64,000 bases of DNA from Dendrobium chrysotoxum (lineage: Eukaryota; Streptophyta; Magnoliopsida; Asparagales; Orchidaceae), in contig CM034300.1 of NCBI GenBank assembly GCA_019925795.1, positions 77,275,360 through 77,339,359 of the forward strand, written 5' to 3'. The notes beneath the pieces are model-generated. The model was not told where the DNA came from, ran no database searches, and worked only from the letters and a program-made list of their open reading frames with translations. Both the position numbers and the translations under genes were made by a program. Numbering within the stretch: position 1 is the first letter of the stretch; every line of letters starts with the position of its first letter. This document shows, piece by piece, positions 1 through 11,007 of this stretch.

Positions 1-799
1 TGAGTTACCAAACGGTCTCCGATTTTGACGAGCTTATAGTCGAATCGAGCGTCTCGACGAGACGAATCCAACAAGCCCAAGATCGTAGAATTCTGATATC
101 ATTAAGACCTTCAAATGCTTGATAAACGGTTCACGATCAAGGGATTCAATATCGGCCGTTCATCCGGATCACTCCCTATTTGCCCCTGATCCCTCACATA
201 TTTACAGGCTATGCCACTCCAGAAAAACTATAAATAGCCCCTCATTTCTCTTAAGAGGGGACCCAAGCCAAGAAGAGAAGAAGAGAAGAAAGAGAAGAAG
301 AAGAGGAGAGAAGTCTAGGAGGGAATAACTCCTCCTCGACCACCGCCGGAACACCGCCGGAACTCCGCCGGAACACTGCCGGAACACCACCAAAGCACCA
401 CCAGGCGCCGGAGGGACGCCGGAGCTCTGCCCGACACGGGAGCAACGTCGGAATTCTGCCCGACGCCGGAATTCTACCCGACGCCGGACTTCTTTCCAAG
501 TGACGCCGGAATTCTGCTCGACACCCCGAGTGACGTCGGAACTCTGCTTGTCCTTGTAACTGATACTCATTGTAATCTGATCGTCCTGAATTTAAAGGAC
601 GGATCAGCCTCGTGTACTTCAAACGACACTAGTGGAACTATTTCAACTGGGCATGGCCCCGTGGTTTTTTCCCTTTCCAGGGTTTTCCACGTAAAAATCC
701 TGGTGTTACTATTTCGATTCTGTTTGTGTGCTGAATATACGTACAACGCTGAGACGGAAATATTAAACTCTATCGCCGCGTATATTTGAGTCCGCAACA
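1..799 (+). mobile_element. LTR of the window's main LTR family, cut by the window start
   Basis: This is the right-hand part of a long terminal repeat that recurs at 2412-3601, 29273-30793, 60787-61816 and 62292-63569. It has a TATA box (229-237) in a context shared by all copies. A GC-rich block of short tandem units built on CGCCGGAA follows (about 345-545). The 3' end contains a GGGTTTTCCACGTAAAAATC-like block and stops at CGCAACA (799). The TG start lies outside the window. The 3' block resembles Ty1/copia LTRs, but no coding region is attached, so the superfamily is inferred. Confidence 0.8.
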
Positions 800-953
800 A
801 TACTCTTATTTAATTAATTAATGCAAAATTTAATGATAATTTATCAATATTTTAATTATATTTTAAATTTTAATTTATTAATATATTTCAATTTTTTCAT
901 TGAATTTACTTATTGTTAATTAGGTAGTTTAGGTATATTTAATTAACTTGAGC

Positions 954-1076
954 TTTTTTTTTTTAGCATTTAGGTCAATTAAGTCAAACTCACACACACA
1001 TCCATACTTAAGATTCGAGCCCAAGACCTCTTGATTGGTAGCCAAAGCTCCCAACCGACAGACCAATAAGCTGCAT
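954..1076 (-). mobile_element. tRNA-derived SINE, family 2
   Basis: Read on the minus strand, this has a tRNA-like head (GGTTGGGAGCTTTGG), a B-box-like GGGCTCGAATC, a GTGTGTGTGAGTTT segment, a CTTAATTGACCTAAATG tail and a terminal A run (T run on plus at 954-964). The same layout occurs at 3775-3900 and 45205-45340. Repetition of head, B box and tail is the main support. Target duplications were not resolved. Confidence 0.65.
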
Positions 1077-1533
1077 TTTTTAGCTTAATTTTGATTTCAT
1101 AAAGAGGTAGATAGCGAAATCCTAAGGATAAACTTAAATATTGACCCAATGCAATACAACCATTACTGATAGCAATATTGATTGTAATATGAAGAAGCTC
1201 TCCAAATAAATAAGAAAACAAAGCAATAAAAGTTGAATCAATATTTTCTTCTTCACATTTAGCTCTCATCTTCTCGATAGATGTTTGTATTCCCTTCCCA
1301 TCATTAACATAAATAAAGTGATATATTTATTATTATTTTTATGAAGTATAATCTCTCACTTTATCTTTTGTTAAGCTTAGTAGAATATTTAGTATTTGTG
1401 TGATTGAAGCCGTAGGAGGATCTCATTCAATCACGAAAACTTATCGTTTATAATAGGGAGAAGCACTTGAAACAAATAAGAAAAGTAAGTAATAAAAGTA
1501 GAATCACCATCCTCTTCTCCATATTTACGTTTA

Positions 1534-1639
1534 GGGTTTAGGGACAGTTTTAGACTACTATTTTTTTCTTGCTTTCAATAAATTTTTGGACTAAAAAGTA
1601 ACTTTATAAAACAGTAAGAAAACTGTCCCAAACAGAGCC
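1534..1639. mobile_element. Tourist-like foldback MITE (TTA target duplication)
   Basis: The two ends are inverted copies: the left reads GGGTTTAGGGACAG and the right, reversed, GGCTCTGTTTGGGACAG. TTA lies on both sides (1531-1533 and 1640-1642). The interior folds on itself. Related copies lie at 19902-20014 and 33342-33460, also flanked by TTA, with decayed ones near 15873 and 16386. A 3-bp TTA duplication is typical of PIF/Harbinger-derived Tourist MITEs. Confidence 0.75.
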
Positions 1640-1792
1640 TTAGCCTCCATCTTCATAACAGGCACGAGTGTTCCCTTTTGATCATTAACATAAATAAAGT
1701 GGTATATTTATTCTTCATTACAATCTATTGATTTATATTTTTTAGGCTTAGTAGAATATTTAATTTTTACGCGATTGTTGACATAGGTGGTT

Positions 1793-1946
1793 GCAGGGGC
1801 GAAGAGAGGGGGGGCCTAGGGGGCACGTGGCCCCCCCCCCCCCCCCCCCCGTGAAATTTAGAAAAGTCTGCGTCGGTCGCTTCCCGCGAGCAGTTTCAAC
1901 CCCCCCACCCCCCCCCCCCCCCCCCAAAAAAGGGTGGTTCAACCAA
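1793..1946. repeat. Poly-C-rich low-complexity stretch, possible hAT terminus
   Basis: Two runs of about 20 C (about 1832-1850 and 1902-1925) lie beside a G-rich block. CAGGGGCGAAGAGAGG at 1794 resembles the CAGGGGCGGAG-type terminal repeat of plant hAT elements. No matching second end was found, so only the low-complexity call is firm. Homopolymer lengths may be inaccurate in the assembly. Confidence 0.4.
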
Positions 1947-2411
1947 AGTTATATTTTAGAATTTCAATTCTTGGTATGTTTGTTCTAATATATTCATTTG
2001 ACTTTAGATAAAGCTTTATTAATACCTTAACTAATAGAAGTAACCAAGGAAAGTTTCTGAGTTCTATAAGTATTAGGTTCTTATAATGCTTCAGCTCTTT
2101 AATATCGCAAGCGACCTTAGCTTTCTGCGCACCACAGCACCTTTGTTTTCTGCAACTTTCCTAGGTGGATCTCTCGAGGTCACATCGAGGCCACATTGTG
2201 TTAATTATGGATTTAACATTCTTGAATATTTGATGTGGAGATACTTTGAATGTGACAGTGGCTTAAGATTTCAATACTCAGATTTATATTGTGGTATTTA
2301 TAAATTGGACTAAGAATATAATGAGTTACGACTTTAATTAATATCCATAATGAGGGAGTTAATAGGCATAGTGAAAATTTGTTATTTATCTTTGATAAAC
2401 AGTATGATAAT

Positions 2412-3601
2412 TGTTGCGTCCAGGAGTATTCGCGGCGGTAGAGAAATATAAATTTACGTCTTAGCGTTGCATGAAAATCCAGCACACAATCAGATAAGAG
2501 AGAGGGTGCAGCATACATAAGAGACACCAAGATTTTTACGTGGAAAACCCCTAAAAAAAGGGGAAAAATCACGGGGCCTGGCCCAGCATGAATGAATCAA
2601 CTAGTACTTGTAGTTGATTACAAATGAGGTCCATTTTTGGGAGAAGGCCTTATCTTGAAGTACATCTTATAGAGTACATTACATGGTGAGGATACAAAAA
2701 GTCATTATTGACATTTTCATTTGGTCTGAAGGACTGTACTCAGTGGGCGACGCGAGTCAGAAGGACCATAGTCAGCGGGCGACGGAGGTCAGAAGGATTG
2801 TAGTCGGCAGAGATCGTGGTCAGAAGGACCGTTGCCTGGCGATGGAGGTCAGAAGGACTGTTGCTTGGCGAGGGAGGTCAGAAGGACCGTAGTAGTAGTA
2901 GGGCAATACTTCGACAGAAGTCTAGACCTTATGCGGTTGTCCGACAAAAGTCCGGCGTCATTCTGATGTCAGGCAGAACTCTGGCATTACTTGGGAAGAA
3001 TTCCAGCGTCATTTGGGCGTCCGGCGGAATTCCGACGGTGTTCCGGCGGTGGTCGAGGAGGAGTTGTTCCCTCCTAAGCTTCTCTTCTCCTTCCCCTCTT
3101 CGCTTCGGTCCCCCTCAAGAGAAAATGAGGGCTCTATTATAGATTTTCTGGAGTGGCATAGCCCGTAAATAGATGAAAGATCAGGGGCAGTTATGGAGTG
3201 ATCCGGATGGACGGCTGACGTTGAATCCCTTGATCATGGACCGTTTATTGAGCATTTGAAGGCTCTAATGATATCAGAATTTGATGATCTTGGGCTCGTT
3301 GGATTTGTCTCGTCGAGCCGCTCGATTTGACTATAAGCATGTCACTTTTGGAAACTTTTTGGTAATTCGAATTATGGATTGAACCTTCCAAATGTGCTTT
3401 AGGTCTTTGATTTGGACTCATTTGGGCTCGGATTGAGTTGAATTTGGTGTCGTTGGGTTTGAATTTCTGAGACGCTCAGTTTGACTATAGGCTTGCTGAA
3501 ATCGGAGTTTAAATGATCTCTGAATTAATTTTTGAAGTTTCCAACATGATTTTTGCCTCGAGATTCGTGCCCGATCAACATAATTCTTTGATGATACATC
3601 A
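2412..3601 (-). mobile_element. Solo LTR with 5-bp target duplication
   Basis: A complete 1190-bp LTR in minus orientation. On the minus strand it begins TGATGTATCATCAAAG, continues through GGGCACGAATCTCGAGGC, has a TATA-like box, GC-rich repeats and a TTTTCCACGTAAAAATC block, and ends in CGCAACA. The flanks are both ATAAT (2407-2411 and 3602-3606), the 5-bp duplication expected for LTR-element integration. No internal region is present, so it is a solo LTR formed by LTR-LTR recombination. Open frames at 2683-3142 are artefacts of its repeats. Confidence 0.9.
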
Positions 3602-3774
3602 ATAATATTAATTATTTTTCATTGAGAAAACTCTTGAATAAGGATCAAAGTTTGATCATCGATCAAATAAGTCAATTTGAATTGCATGTTTTTTATGATA
3701 ATCTTAGTGATGATATATAATTATAAGAGCAGATATATAAATGTAAAAAATTTAATGTTATAAATCTCCCGTAT

Positions 3775-3900
3775 GACAGAACTCACCTTGGCCGGTTGGT
3801 TACGAGCTTTAGCTATCAACTGAAAGGTCTTGTGTTCGAGTCTTGAGTATGTGAAGTGTGTGAGAGTTTGCCTTAATTGGTCTAAATGTCCCCAAAACAT
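3775..3900 (+). mobile_element. tRNA-derived SINE, family 2
   Basis: Plus-strand copy of the SINE at 954-1076. The head is TTGGCCGGTTGGTTACGAGC, the B-box-like site TGTTCGAGTC, followed by GTGTGTGAGAGTTTGCC and CTTAATTGGTCTAAATGTCC. A cloverleaf cannot form, so it is not a tRNA gene. Confidence 0.6.
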
Positions 3901-3986
3901 CTCTCGTACAAACAGGTGTTGATTGCACTTCATGATCAAGTTATTAGTTATAATAGTTTAAATTCAAAGGTCGTTCATGTTAATGA

Positions 3987-4404
3987 CCTGGGCATGGTTG
4001 AAGCAAGGTAGTCCTCCTTTCATGATCTATTATCAAGTTCAAAAGAATTCCTTCAAAATTAAGGGCAACCTCACTGCAATAGCAACAATGCATTTTCTCT
4101 CGCCAACTATCAGCCATTACTACATCAATTGTGTTTGAAACTATTCTTGGTTGGGGGGGCAACCTTTTTTGTAACCTCGAAAGGCCTTTCACGTCAACAT
4201 CCTGAGCACAGTTGAAGCAAGGCAGTCCCTTTACCATGACCTATTATCAGGTCTAAAGAAAGCCCTTCAATATTGAGGGCAACTTCACTACAACAGCAAG
4301 CAGACATTATTCCATCACCTCTCAACAATTATCCATCGTTGCATCGGTTTCATGGGAAATAAATTTGTACTAGGGGGGCAACCTTGGTTGCAATCTTAAA
4401 TATA
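3987..4404. repeat. Two-copy tandem repeat, about 214-bp unit
   Basis: Unit 1 starts CCTGGGCATGGTTGAAGCAA (3987) and unit 2 CCTGAGCACAGTTGAAGCAA (4201). Both continue in parallel through a GAGGGCAACYTCACT segment and finish near GGGGGGCAACCTT. The copies are diverged. No gene is recognised. Confidence 0.7.
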
Positions 4405-4649
4405 ATTGTGGCCAAGTCAATCCACCCAAATATCTTCTGGGTAAAAAAAATGGCATCACTAGTAATAATTTTTCATAAAGCTTTTCACAAATACAAGAAG
4501 GCTTTAAGTGAATCATAAATTCTATATAGTCTCCAGCTGGACTTCTATACCTTAAGAGGCAAGGTCATAGTCTCAACCTCAAAGAGGAAATGGTCTAAAG
4601 ACAAACTAATCTTCACCATCGATTCAGGATACACACGGCATTCGCCCTC

Positions 4650-5265
4650 CCCCCCAGAAAATCAATCCCAGGGGATTCGACCCTCTTCCACACAGGTTAA
4701 TGTCATCAAGAAACGCTTTGATAAACAACCTCAGATAAGTCAAACAACTTTGGTGGATTTCTTCGACCTCTTTCATACAAGTTAACTGTATCAAGAAATG
4801 CTTTGGAAAATAACCTTGATGGGACAAACATTCTTATTAGATTTATCTCAATCTCTTCCACATATGTTAACGTCATCAAACAACGCTCTGACAAATAACC
4901 TCGGATAGATTAAACATCTTTAGTGGATTTGCTCGACCGCTTCCATACAAGTTAATGTTATCGAGTAATGAACTGACAAACAATCTCAGATATGCCAAAC
5001 ATCCTTGGTGGATTTCTCTCAATCTCTTCCATGTAGGTTAACCCTATCAAGTAATGCTTTCATAAACATTCTCAAATAGGTCAGAGATTCTTGGTTGACT
5101 TCTTCCAACCTCTGCTGCATAGGTTAACATTATTGAGAAATGTTATACTAAACATTCTCTGATATGTCAAACATTCATAATAGATTTATCTCAACCGGTT
5201 AACGCCATTAAGCAATGCTTTGGCAAGCAATCTTGGATAGGTTAAACATCTTTGATGTATATCTC
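4650..5265. repeat. Minisatellite, about 85-bp unit, about 7 copies
   Basis: The core (YAGGTTAA followed by TCAAGMAATGCTTTG) recurs with GTTAA at 4696, 4781, 4866, 4951, 5037, 5123 and 5198, spaced 85, 85, 85, 86, 86 and 75 bp. Units share an RGATTTCTCKACCTCTTCCA segment and a TCAGATAWGTCAAACAT segment. Copies are imperfect and stops fall in every frame, so it is non-coding. Spacers are not unique, which excludes a CRISPR array. Confidence 0.85.
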
Positions 5266-5972
5266 TTGACCTCTTCATTCAACACTTTGAAGAAGTTCTT
5301 TTCAACCACTTCTTCAAGGAAAGATCATATTCCCGTCATCATCAGGCCTCCAGTCAGTCGGCACCAATACTGTGTAATTAGACTATTGCTATGGTGCACT
5401 ATCTTGACTCCATGCAGCAAGTTGTCCATTGTTTACCCTCAGCAGCATGGATGCATATTGCCTTCAATAAAATGTAACTCAATTACAATTATCATCGGCC
5501 CTCCACATGACCTACATTATTGGCCCTTTACCTCTCAACCACTATCATCGGCCCTTTACCTCCTGGCAGCCCATCATTGGCCCTTTGCCAAACTACCATT
5601 AACAGCACACCTTCTAACTGTCACCTTCGACACACCCCTACAAAGGCTTGCATAAGAGTACCAGGTCTTGATCGTTGCATCCGCTGGCATTTAAACTCTT
5701 CTTGGACAGTTTTTCCCTCACCGGGAGAGAACTGGAGCCCACATAAGAGTACCGAGCCTTGATTACTGTCGGCCTTGAAGCCGAGCTTGAACGCCACCAA
5801 AGGCTTCCAACCTGTTATACTCTCTCCCTAACCCCTAAGGGGGTATTTATAGATTTTTCAAGAGAGAGTTGAAGAAAAAAATTTCTAAATTTTTGGGATT
5901 TTTTCTGAATTTTCTCATTATTTTTTTGTCCAAAAATAATAAATTTCCTTTTTAAATAATAAAAAAGAAAAC

Positions 5973-5976
<4 letters not shown>
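5266..5976. other. Unclassified stretch
   Basis: Moderately GC-balanced DNA with loose repeats of ATCGGCCCTYYACCTC (about 5490-5585) and AAGAGTACC (5655 and 5743). A TATTTATAGA motif at 5846 is followed by an AG-rich segment. This resembles the repeat-plus-TATA layout of the LTRs nearby but does not align with them clearly. The open frames here have no recognisable protein. Confidence 0.35.

Positions 5977-6022
<46 letters not shown>
5977..6022. repeat. (TA)n microsatellite
   Basis: About 23 uninterrupted TA units. This produces the IYIYIY run in the minus-strand translation. Confidence 0.95.
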
Positions 6023-6027
<5 letters not shown>

Positions 6028-6059
6028 TTGGACGTTTGGCTGGCAATTAGATAGAGTTC

Positions 6060-6712
6060 TAAAACCTCAATGATCCTATAGTTATACCCAAGCACCACCG
6101 CCGGTAAACATCCGTCAACCAATGCCTGTCGTTGGACCACCACTCGGCTGCAGACTGACTCTAGATCACTGTCGGTTTGCTGACCGTCATTGGACCACTG
6201 CCCATGTACCATTGACACACCACTCCGACTATCATCACCCGCCAACTACGGTTGACCCTCCAACCACCGTCACCCGTCGACTACGGTCCAACCGACTACC
6301 GCGGTAGACATCGATCCTTCTGACAATTGTCACCCGAATATGATGCTATTGATCATCATTACCCAACTACGGTCCCTCTGACTAACATCACCCGACTACA
6401 CTCATACTGACTGAACTAACAAGCCAAAATTCTCTTGAGAATAGCTTTCATATCAGTGGATTCTTCCAACCCCAACTTTGTATGTGCTCTATATAATTTA
6501 CATTAAGCTAACACCTTCCCCTGAGGAAGTGCATCATTTATAATCAACAACAAAGACTAGTGGATTCATTTCAATTGGGCCATACCCCATGTTCCCTTTT
6601 GCAGGGCATTCAACGTAAAAATCTTAGTGTCACTTTTGACTCTTGCATCTTTGCCTTTTTATCTCTATGCGTGTTGGATCTTCGTAGAAAGTTAGAATGT
6701 TAAACCTTATAA
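6060..6712 (+). mobile_element. 3' part of an LTR of the main family
   Basis: The segment matches the right half of the 29273-30793 LTR. It has GC-richer GACCACCRTCACCCG-type tandem units (6120-6420), an AACACCTTCCCCTGAGGAAG block, GTGGATTCATTTCAATTGGGCC, a GCAGGGCATTCAACGTAAAAATC block and a GCGTGTTGGATCTTCGTA block. It breaks off near 6712 before the usual CGCAACA end, and its left half is missing. No target duplication is expected for a truncated copy. Confidence 0.7.
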
Positions 6713-7314
6713 ATTATTTTGAAAATTTACAAGATATCTAAAATTTATTTTCTAAAATTTTAAATCAGATATATCTATTTTCAATAGACAAAAGAAAAAA
6801 AAAACCTTATTTTACTTGTTCATGATCTCAACGTGACCCTCTCAAGTTCCAAATGACACCAGCAATGTTGATCGTCAGGCTATCGAAAGGCACTCTTGAT
6901 TTGGTCTTTTTATATGTTTAATTTTCTTCAAAAATAATTGGGTCCTTCATTTATTTATGTGTAAAACGAAGGCAATTGTCGGCCGGGAGAGTAAATAAAA
7001 TATCACGATAAAATAATTAATGAACACTTGTTAAGAATTTAGATTAACCAATAATTATAGTTTATTAATTATCATTACCACGCTATTTATTCATATTGAA
7101 ATGTTCAATGAGGGATTGCTTTATATAGAACTACAGTTTCTTCATTGAAGATATCGTTTTTTTGTACAACGAAAATAAAAATGGCTTAGGAAGAAATTTA
7201 GTATTAATTAATTAACTGGAAGCTGAATTTTTATAGATTAGCTAAGCCTAATTGAATAACACGGCAAGCAGTGTACATCAATTCGTCTCTGACCTTATAT
7301 TGGTCTCTATTGAT
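6713..7314. other. AT-rich interval, nothing recognised
   Basis: No splice-framed coding exon or repeat terminus was seen. It ends at the CTATTGAT target duplication (7307-7314) of the MITE that follows. Confidence 0.4.
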
Positions 7315-7575
7315 GGGAAATTATTTTATGCGGAGTCCGAATGTAGAAGATCTTTCGGATTATTGCGTATGCTATGCATATGCACTGCGTACGCTCTGCG
7401 TACTTACTACGTATATACTGCGTATTTGTAGATACGTAGTAAATAAACAGCAAATAATTAGTTGTGAAGATTTGCTGCTTATTTACTGCGTATCTACAAA
7501 TACGTAGAGCGTAAGCAGTGCGTCCAGTAATCCGGACAATCCTCTACGTTCAGAGTCCGCACAGAATAATTTCCC
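7315..7575. mobile_element. Foldback MITE with 8-bp target duplication (hAT-like)
   Basis: A 261-bp element whose ends are inverted repeats of at least 33 bp: GGGAAATTATTTTATGCGG on the left and, reversed, GGGAAATTATTCTGTGCGG on the right. The centre is a second palindrome built on TACGTAG and TGCGTA motifs, so most of the element folds into one hairpin. CTATTGAT flanks it on both sides (7307-7314, 7576-7583). An 8-bp duplication is the hallmark of hAT insertions, though the terminal bases are not the classic CAGGG. Confidence 0.85.
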
Positions 7576-7603
7576 CTATTGATCATCTACATCCTCAAGA
7601 AGT

Positions 7604-7760
7604 GGAGAAATTATTCTGTGTGGTCACCGGAAAATCCGGAGGCGAATCAGAAAGCGCCACGTCACCCAGTACATAGCACCGGTACACAGTAAAAAAGTGA
7701 CGTGACGCATTCTGATTCGCCTCCAAACAACGTTCAGTGACCGCACAGAATAATTTTTCC
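7604..7760. mobile_element. Second foldback MITE sharing the same termini
   Basis: A 157-bp near-perfect hairpin. The left end GGAGAAATTATTCTGTG pairs with the right end (reversed GGAAAAATTATTCTGTG). Inside, GGAGGCGAATCAGAA and a CACGTCAC block also pair. The flanks AAGAAGT and AAAAAGT look like a decayed target duplication. Its termini match the 7315-7575 element only 28 bp away, but the interior differs. Confidence 0.8.
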
Positions 7761-8702
7761 AAAAAGTGAGGTACCACAAGTCTAAATTTTGCCATAAAAG
7801 GAAACAAAATTTATGTTCCTTTAAAATGCTTCAAGAGAGTTCTCAATTCTCAAATAACTAACTATATTCAATATTATTAGGTACCTTTCTTATTTTTTAT
7901 TTAAGTTGTTCATTCAATAATATCGATCTCAATCCTCTTTTATAAATAGAAGGTCATTGCTCCGAAAACAACATGATAAATCCAAAATGCAATGCTACAA
8001 TTTTTTTAAGCAAAACTCTATTTGTCTGAATCCTCGCTAGATTCCTCCATAATTATAATAAAATCTTAAAAAAACCCATTGAACTCAACAGATAAGGAGA
8101 GCATAAGGTTTCATAGATAGAGTAGACAATTATTAAGATGAGCTGAAGTACTCTATATGCCACTAAACATTAAATAAGTTTGAATTTAGAAGGATCAATT
8201 TAGTCAAAATAAAGTTTAGTTATTATTTCAATCACACCAACTTTAAATAATCATAAATAACCAGTATTACTTTTTAATGATCTTATTTAAAAAAAAATTT
8301 AACACTAATTACTCCACTAATTAAGCACCAATCAATCTAAAAATTTATTAAGACAATATATATTATAAATAAAATTATTTTAATTAACCTTATATTTAAT
8401 CATCTGTATTATCATTAAAATAAAATATCAATAAAATTTTAAAGATCTTAATCGTAACATCAATCACTTCTTAATTATCTTTAAATAAAAATTAAAACTT
8501 TTACGAAAACATAATACAAATTTGGTTTGGAAAAAAAAAAAACATTAGTCAATTCACCATTACAGTGCAGCTCCAGCGCTGCAATTCCCTCCCGATATAA
8601 TTAGTCAAAGCCGCGCACTCCTCCCCTTTCGAATCCTCCGCCTCCCTCTATTTCTCCTCCCGTCCTTCGATCCGATCGAAAGCCTCGCTTGCTCGAGCGC
8701 GC
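7761..8702. other. AT-rich 5' flank of the GRAS gene
   Basis: Strongly AT-rich to about 8560, then a sharp shift to CT- and GC-rich sequence (8565-8702). That shift marks the 5' untranslated region and proximal promoter of the GRAS gene. No other gene or repeat terminus was identified. Confidence 0.5.
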
Positions 8703-10656
8703 ATGATGCAGTTCACGGAGAACCCTCCTCCTCCGCCTCTCTACCCAACCCGCCCATGGCCCGATTTCCCAAACTCCGCCAAATCGCTTGGAAGCTTCAA
8801 CAACGCGGCTTGTATGGAGCAGCTGCTCGTCCACTGCGCGCACGCCATCGAAGCCAACGACGCTACTCTCGCGCAACAGCTCCTTTGGGTTCTACACAAC
8901 ATCGCCCCTCCTGACGGTGATTCTAACCAAAGGCTTACCTCTGCTTTCCTCCGAGCTCTGCTCCTCCGCGCATCTCGCTCCGGCTCTTCCATATCTGGTC
9001 CGGCGACACCCCACCACCCACAGCTGCCTCTCCGCCTATCAGCTATATCCCTCGCTGGCTTCATTGACCTGACTCCATGGCATCGTTTTGGCTTCTCTGC
9101 GGCTAACTCTGCAATTGCGGATGCGGCCGATGGATTTCCTGTTTTGCATCTGGTCGATCTGACTACGACTCACTGTATGCAGATTCCTACGCTTATAGAC
9201 GTTTTAGCGTCGCGGCCTGAAGGGCCTCCTTTTCTTCGACTTACCTTACCGAGCACGCCGGCGTCGACTTCGCCGCCGCCGACACTTGATATATCACTGG
9301 ACGAGCTGGGCTCCCGGCTCGTTAACTTCGCGCGATCCCGCAACGTCGGGATGGACTTTCGAGTTGTTCCTTCTACGCCGGCCGACGGCTTCCATTCCCT
9401 CCTTGAGTACCTTGGGTAAAATGCCTATTGCTGTTGATTAGTTCACAATTTTATTTTATTTTTTTAAAATTATTTTGTTTTAATAATGATGGATGGATAA
9501 TTATTTTTAAAATCCTTCAAAACTAATAATTTTATTTGAAGAAAAATTGGATGATGATATGTTAATAAAAATGAGTTTAAATGTAATACATGATTAATTA
9601 ATTAATTAATTTTTATATTATATGCATTTCAAAACAAAAATTATGAAACTCAACAAGATTAATTTTTTAGCACCTAATTTAATTTTCTTTTTTTTCATAT
9701 TTAAAAATTATTTTTTCTTAAATTAATATTTTACCATCAAACAATTGAAATCAAATGATCATTAAAATTGGTGACAAATACATTTTATTTTATTTTTCGT
9801 TAAAAATTCACAATTCAATTATAAAAAAAATAAATAAATAAAATTTGATTTTTCACCAACCTGATAATAAAAAACATAAAAAAGTATATCAGATGTTCTA
9901 ATACAAATTATAACAGAAATAATTTGAAAATCATTTTGTGCGTATCAAGATATACCACACAATTTTTTTCATCAAAAATTTTCTTTTTCAGTGAATTTGT
10001 AAACGGAAAAAAAATTCAATTTTGATTCAAATCCTTGGTCATCATTGAGCTTTCGTTTCCCTGTTCTAATGAAATCTTTCAAACCAAACAGAGCCAACTG
10101 CAACAACGCCGGCGAAGCCCTGGTAATAAACTGCCACATGATGCCGCACCGCATCCCCGATGAATCAGCCGGCGGGATTCTATCACCGCGAACGGTGTTC
10201 GCCAAGTCTCTTCGCTCACTGGACCCATCGCTCGTCGTGCTCGTCGACGAAGAAGCCGACTTCACATCCTCCGACGTCGTAACGAGGCTGCGCGCGGCGT
10301 TCAACTACATGTGGATACCGTTCGATGCGGTGGAAACGTTCCTGCCGGCGGGGAGCGAGCAGAGGAGGAAGTACGAGGCAGCGGTTTGTTGGAAGATTGA
10401 GAATGTGATAGCGCAGGAAGGAGTGCAGAGAGTGGAGAGGTTGGAGCCGAGGGGAAGGTGGGGGCAGAGGATGAGGGCGGCGGGCTTTGTCGGGATTGGG
10501 TTTGGGGAGGAGGCGGTGATGGAGGTGAAGAGCATGCTCGACGAGCATTCGGCGGGATGGGGGATGAAGAGAGACGACGATGATTTGGTGCTTACGTGGA
10601 AAGGACATGATGTGGCTTTTGCTACTGCTTGGATTCCTTCGTCGGCCACATCATGA
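8703..10656 (+). CDS. SCL32: SCARECROW-like GRAS transcription regulator, SCL32 type
   Basis: GRAS proteins are plant nuclear transcription regulators. Exon 1 is 8703-9415 and exon 2 10092-10656, giving 425 residues. The intron (9416-10091) has a GTAAAA donor and a CAAACAG acceptor and joins in phase. Visible domains: leucine-rich region I from CMEQLLVHCAHAIEAND (residues 38-54), the VHIID block as LHLVDLTTTHCMQIPT (148-163), region II near LGSRLVNFARSRNV (202-215), PFYRE-like text in exon 2 (LVVLVDEEADFTS), and a SAW end (WGMK to LTWKGHDVAFATAW). THCMQIPT after VHIID is typical of the SCL32 branch. Odd: relatives are usually intronless and have a VQQL-like segment at the junction that is absent here. 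HMMPHRIPDE also differs from the usual HMMLHYIPEE. It could be a diverged or decaying copy. The match to the GRAS family is certain; the subfamily is likely. Confidence 0.88.
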
Positions 10657-10671
10657 AACCTCCTCATATAT

Positions 10672-10699
10672 CTTCTTCTTCTTCTTCTTCTTCTTCTTC
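10672..10699 (+). repeat. (TTC)n microsatellite in the GRAS 3' UTR
   Basis: About nine TTC/CTT units starting 16 bases after the GRAS stop codon. Confidence 0.9.
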
Positions 10700-11007
10700 A
10701 GCTGAATGTTGGTTGCTTCCACCGAAGCGAGTAGCTGGTCGAGGTCTTGTACCTGTTTGGGAATTGATTGCGTTTTATTTTTTATTGTTAGGTACCCAAA
10801 TATAAATTTAAATGCAATTCATCTTACTAGACTAAGTTTTCAGTTTGAGATTTTGTATATACAGAATGTGTTGAATTTAGAATTAAATTTACTCGCTGGA
10901 TTAAAAAAAAATTTTGATAATGATTTTTAAGATTTTAGCTGACACCTATAGTTATATTACTTCAAAAAAAATTATGCTAAGATATAATAATATAAATTTT
11001 TTCCTCT

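Noticed and set aside
4650..5265. Regular repeats resembling a CRISPR array
   Set aside because: Units are diverged over the full 85 bp, no unique spacers or cas genes exist, and the DNA is from a plant nucleus.
8741..9064. Antisense and shifted frames over the GRAS exons
   Set aside because: They are shadows of the GC-rich GRAS coding sequence, and only the plus frame from 8703 shows family motifs.
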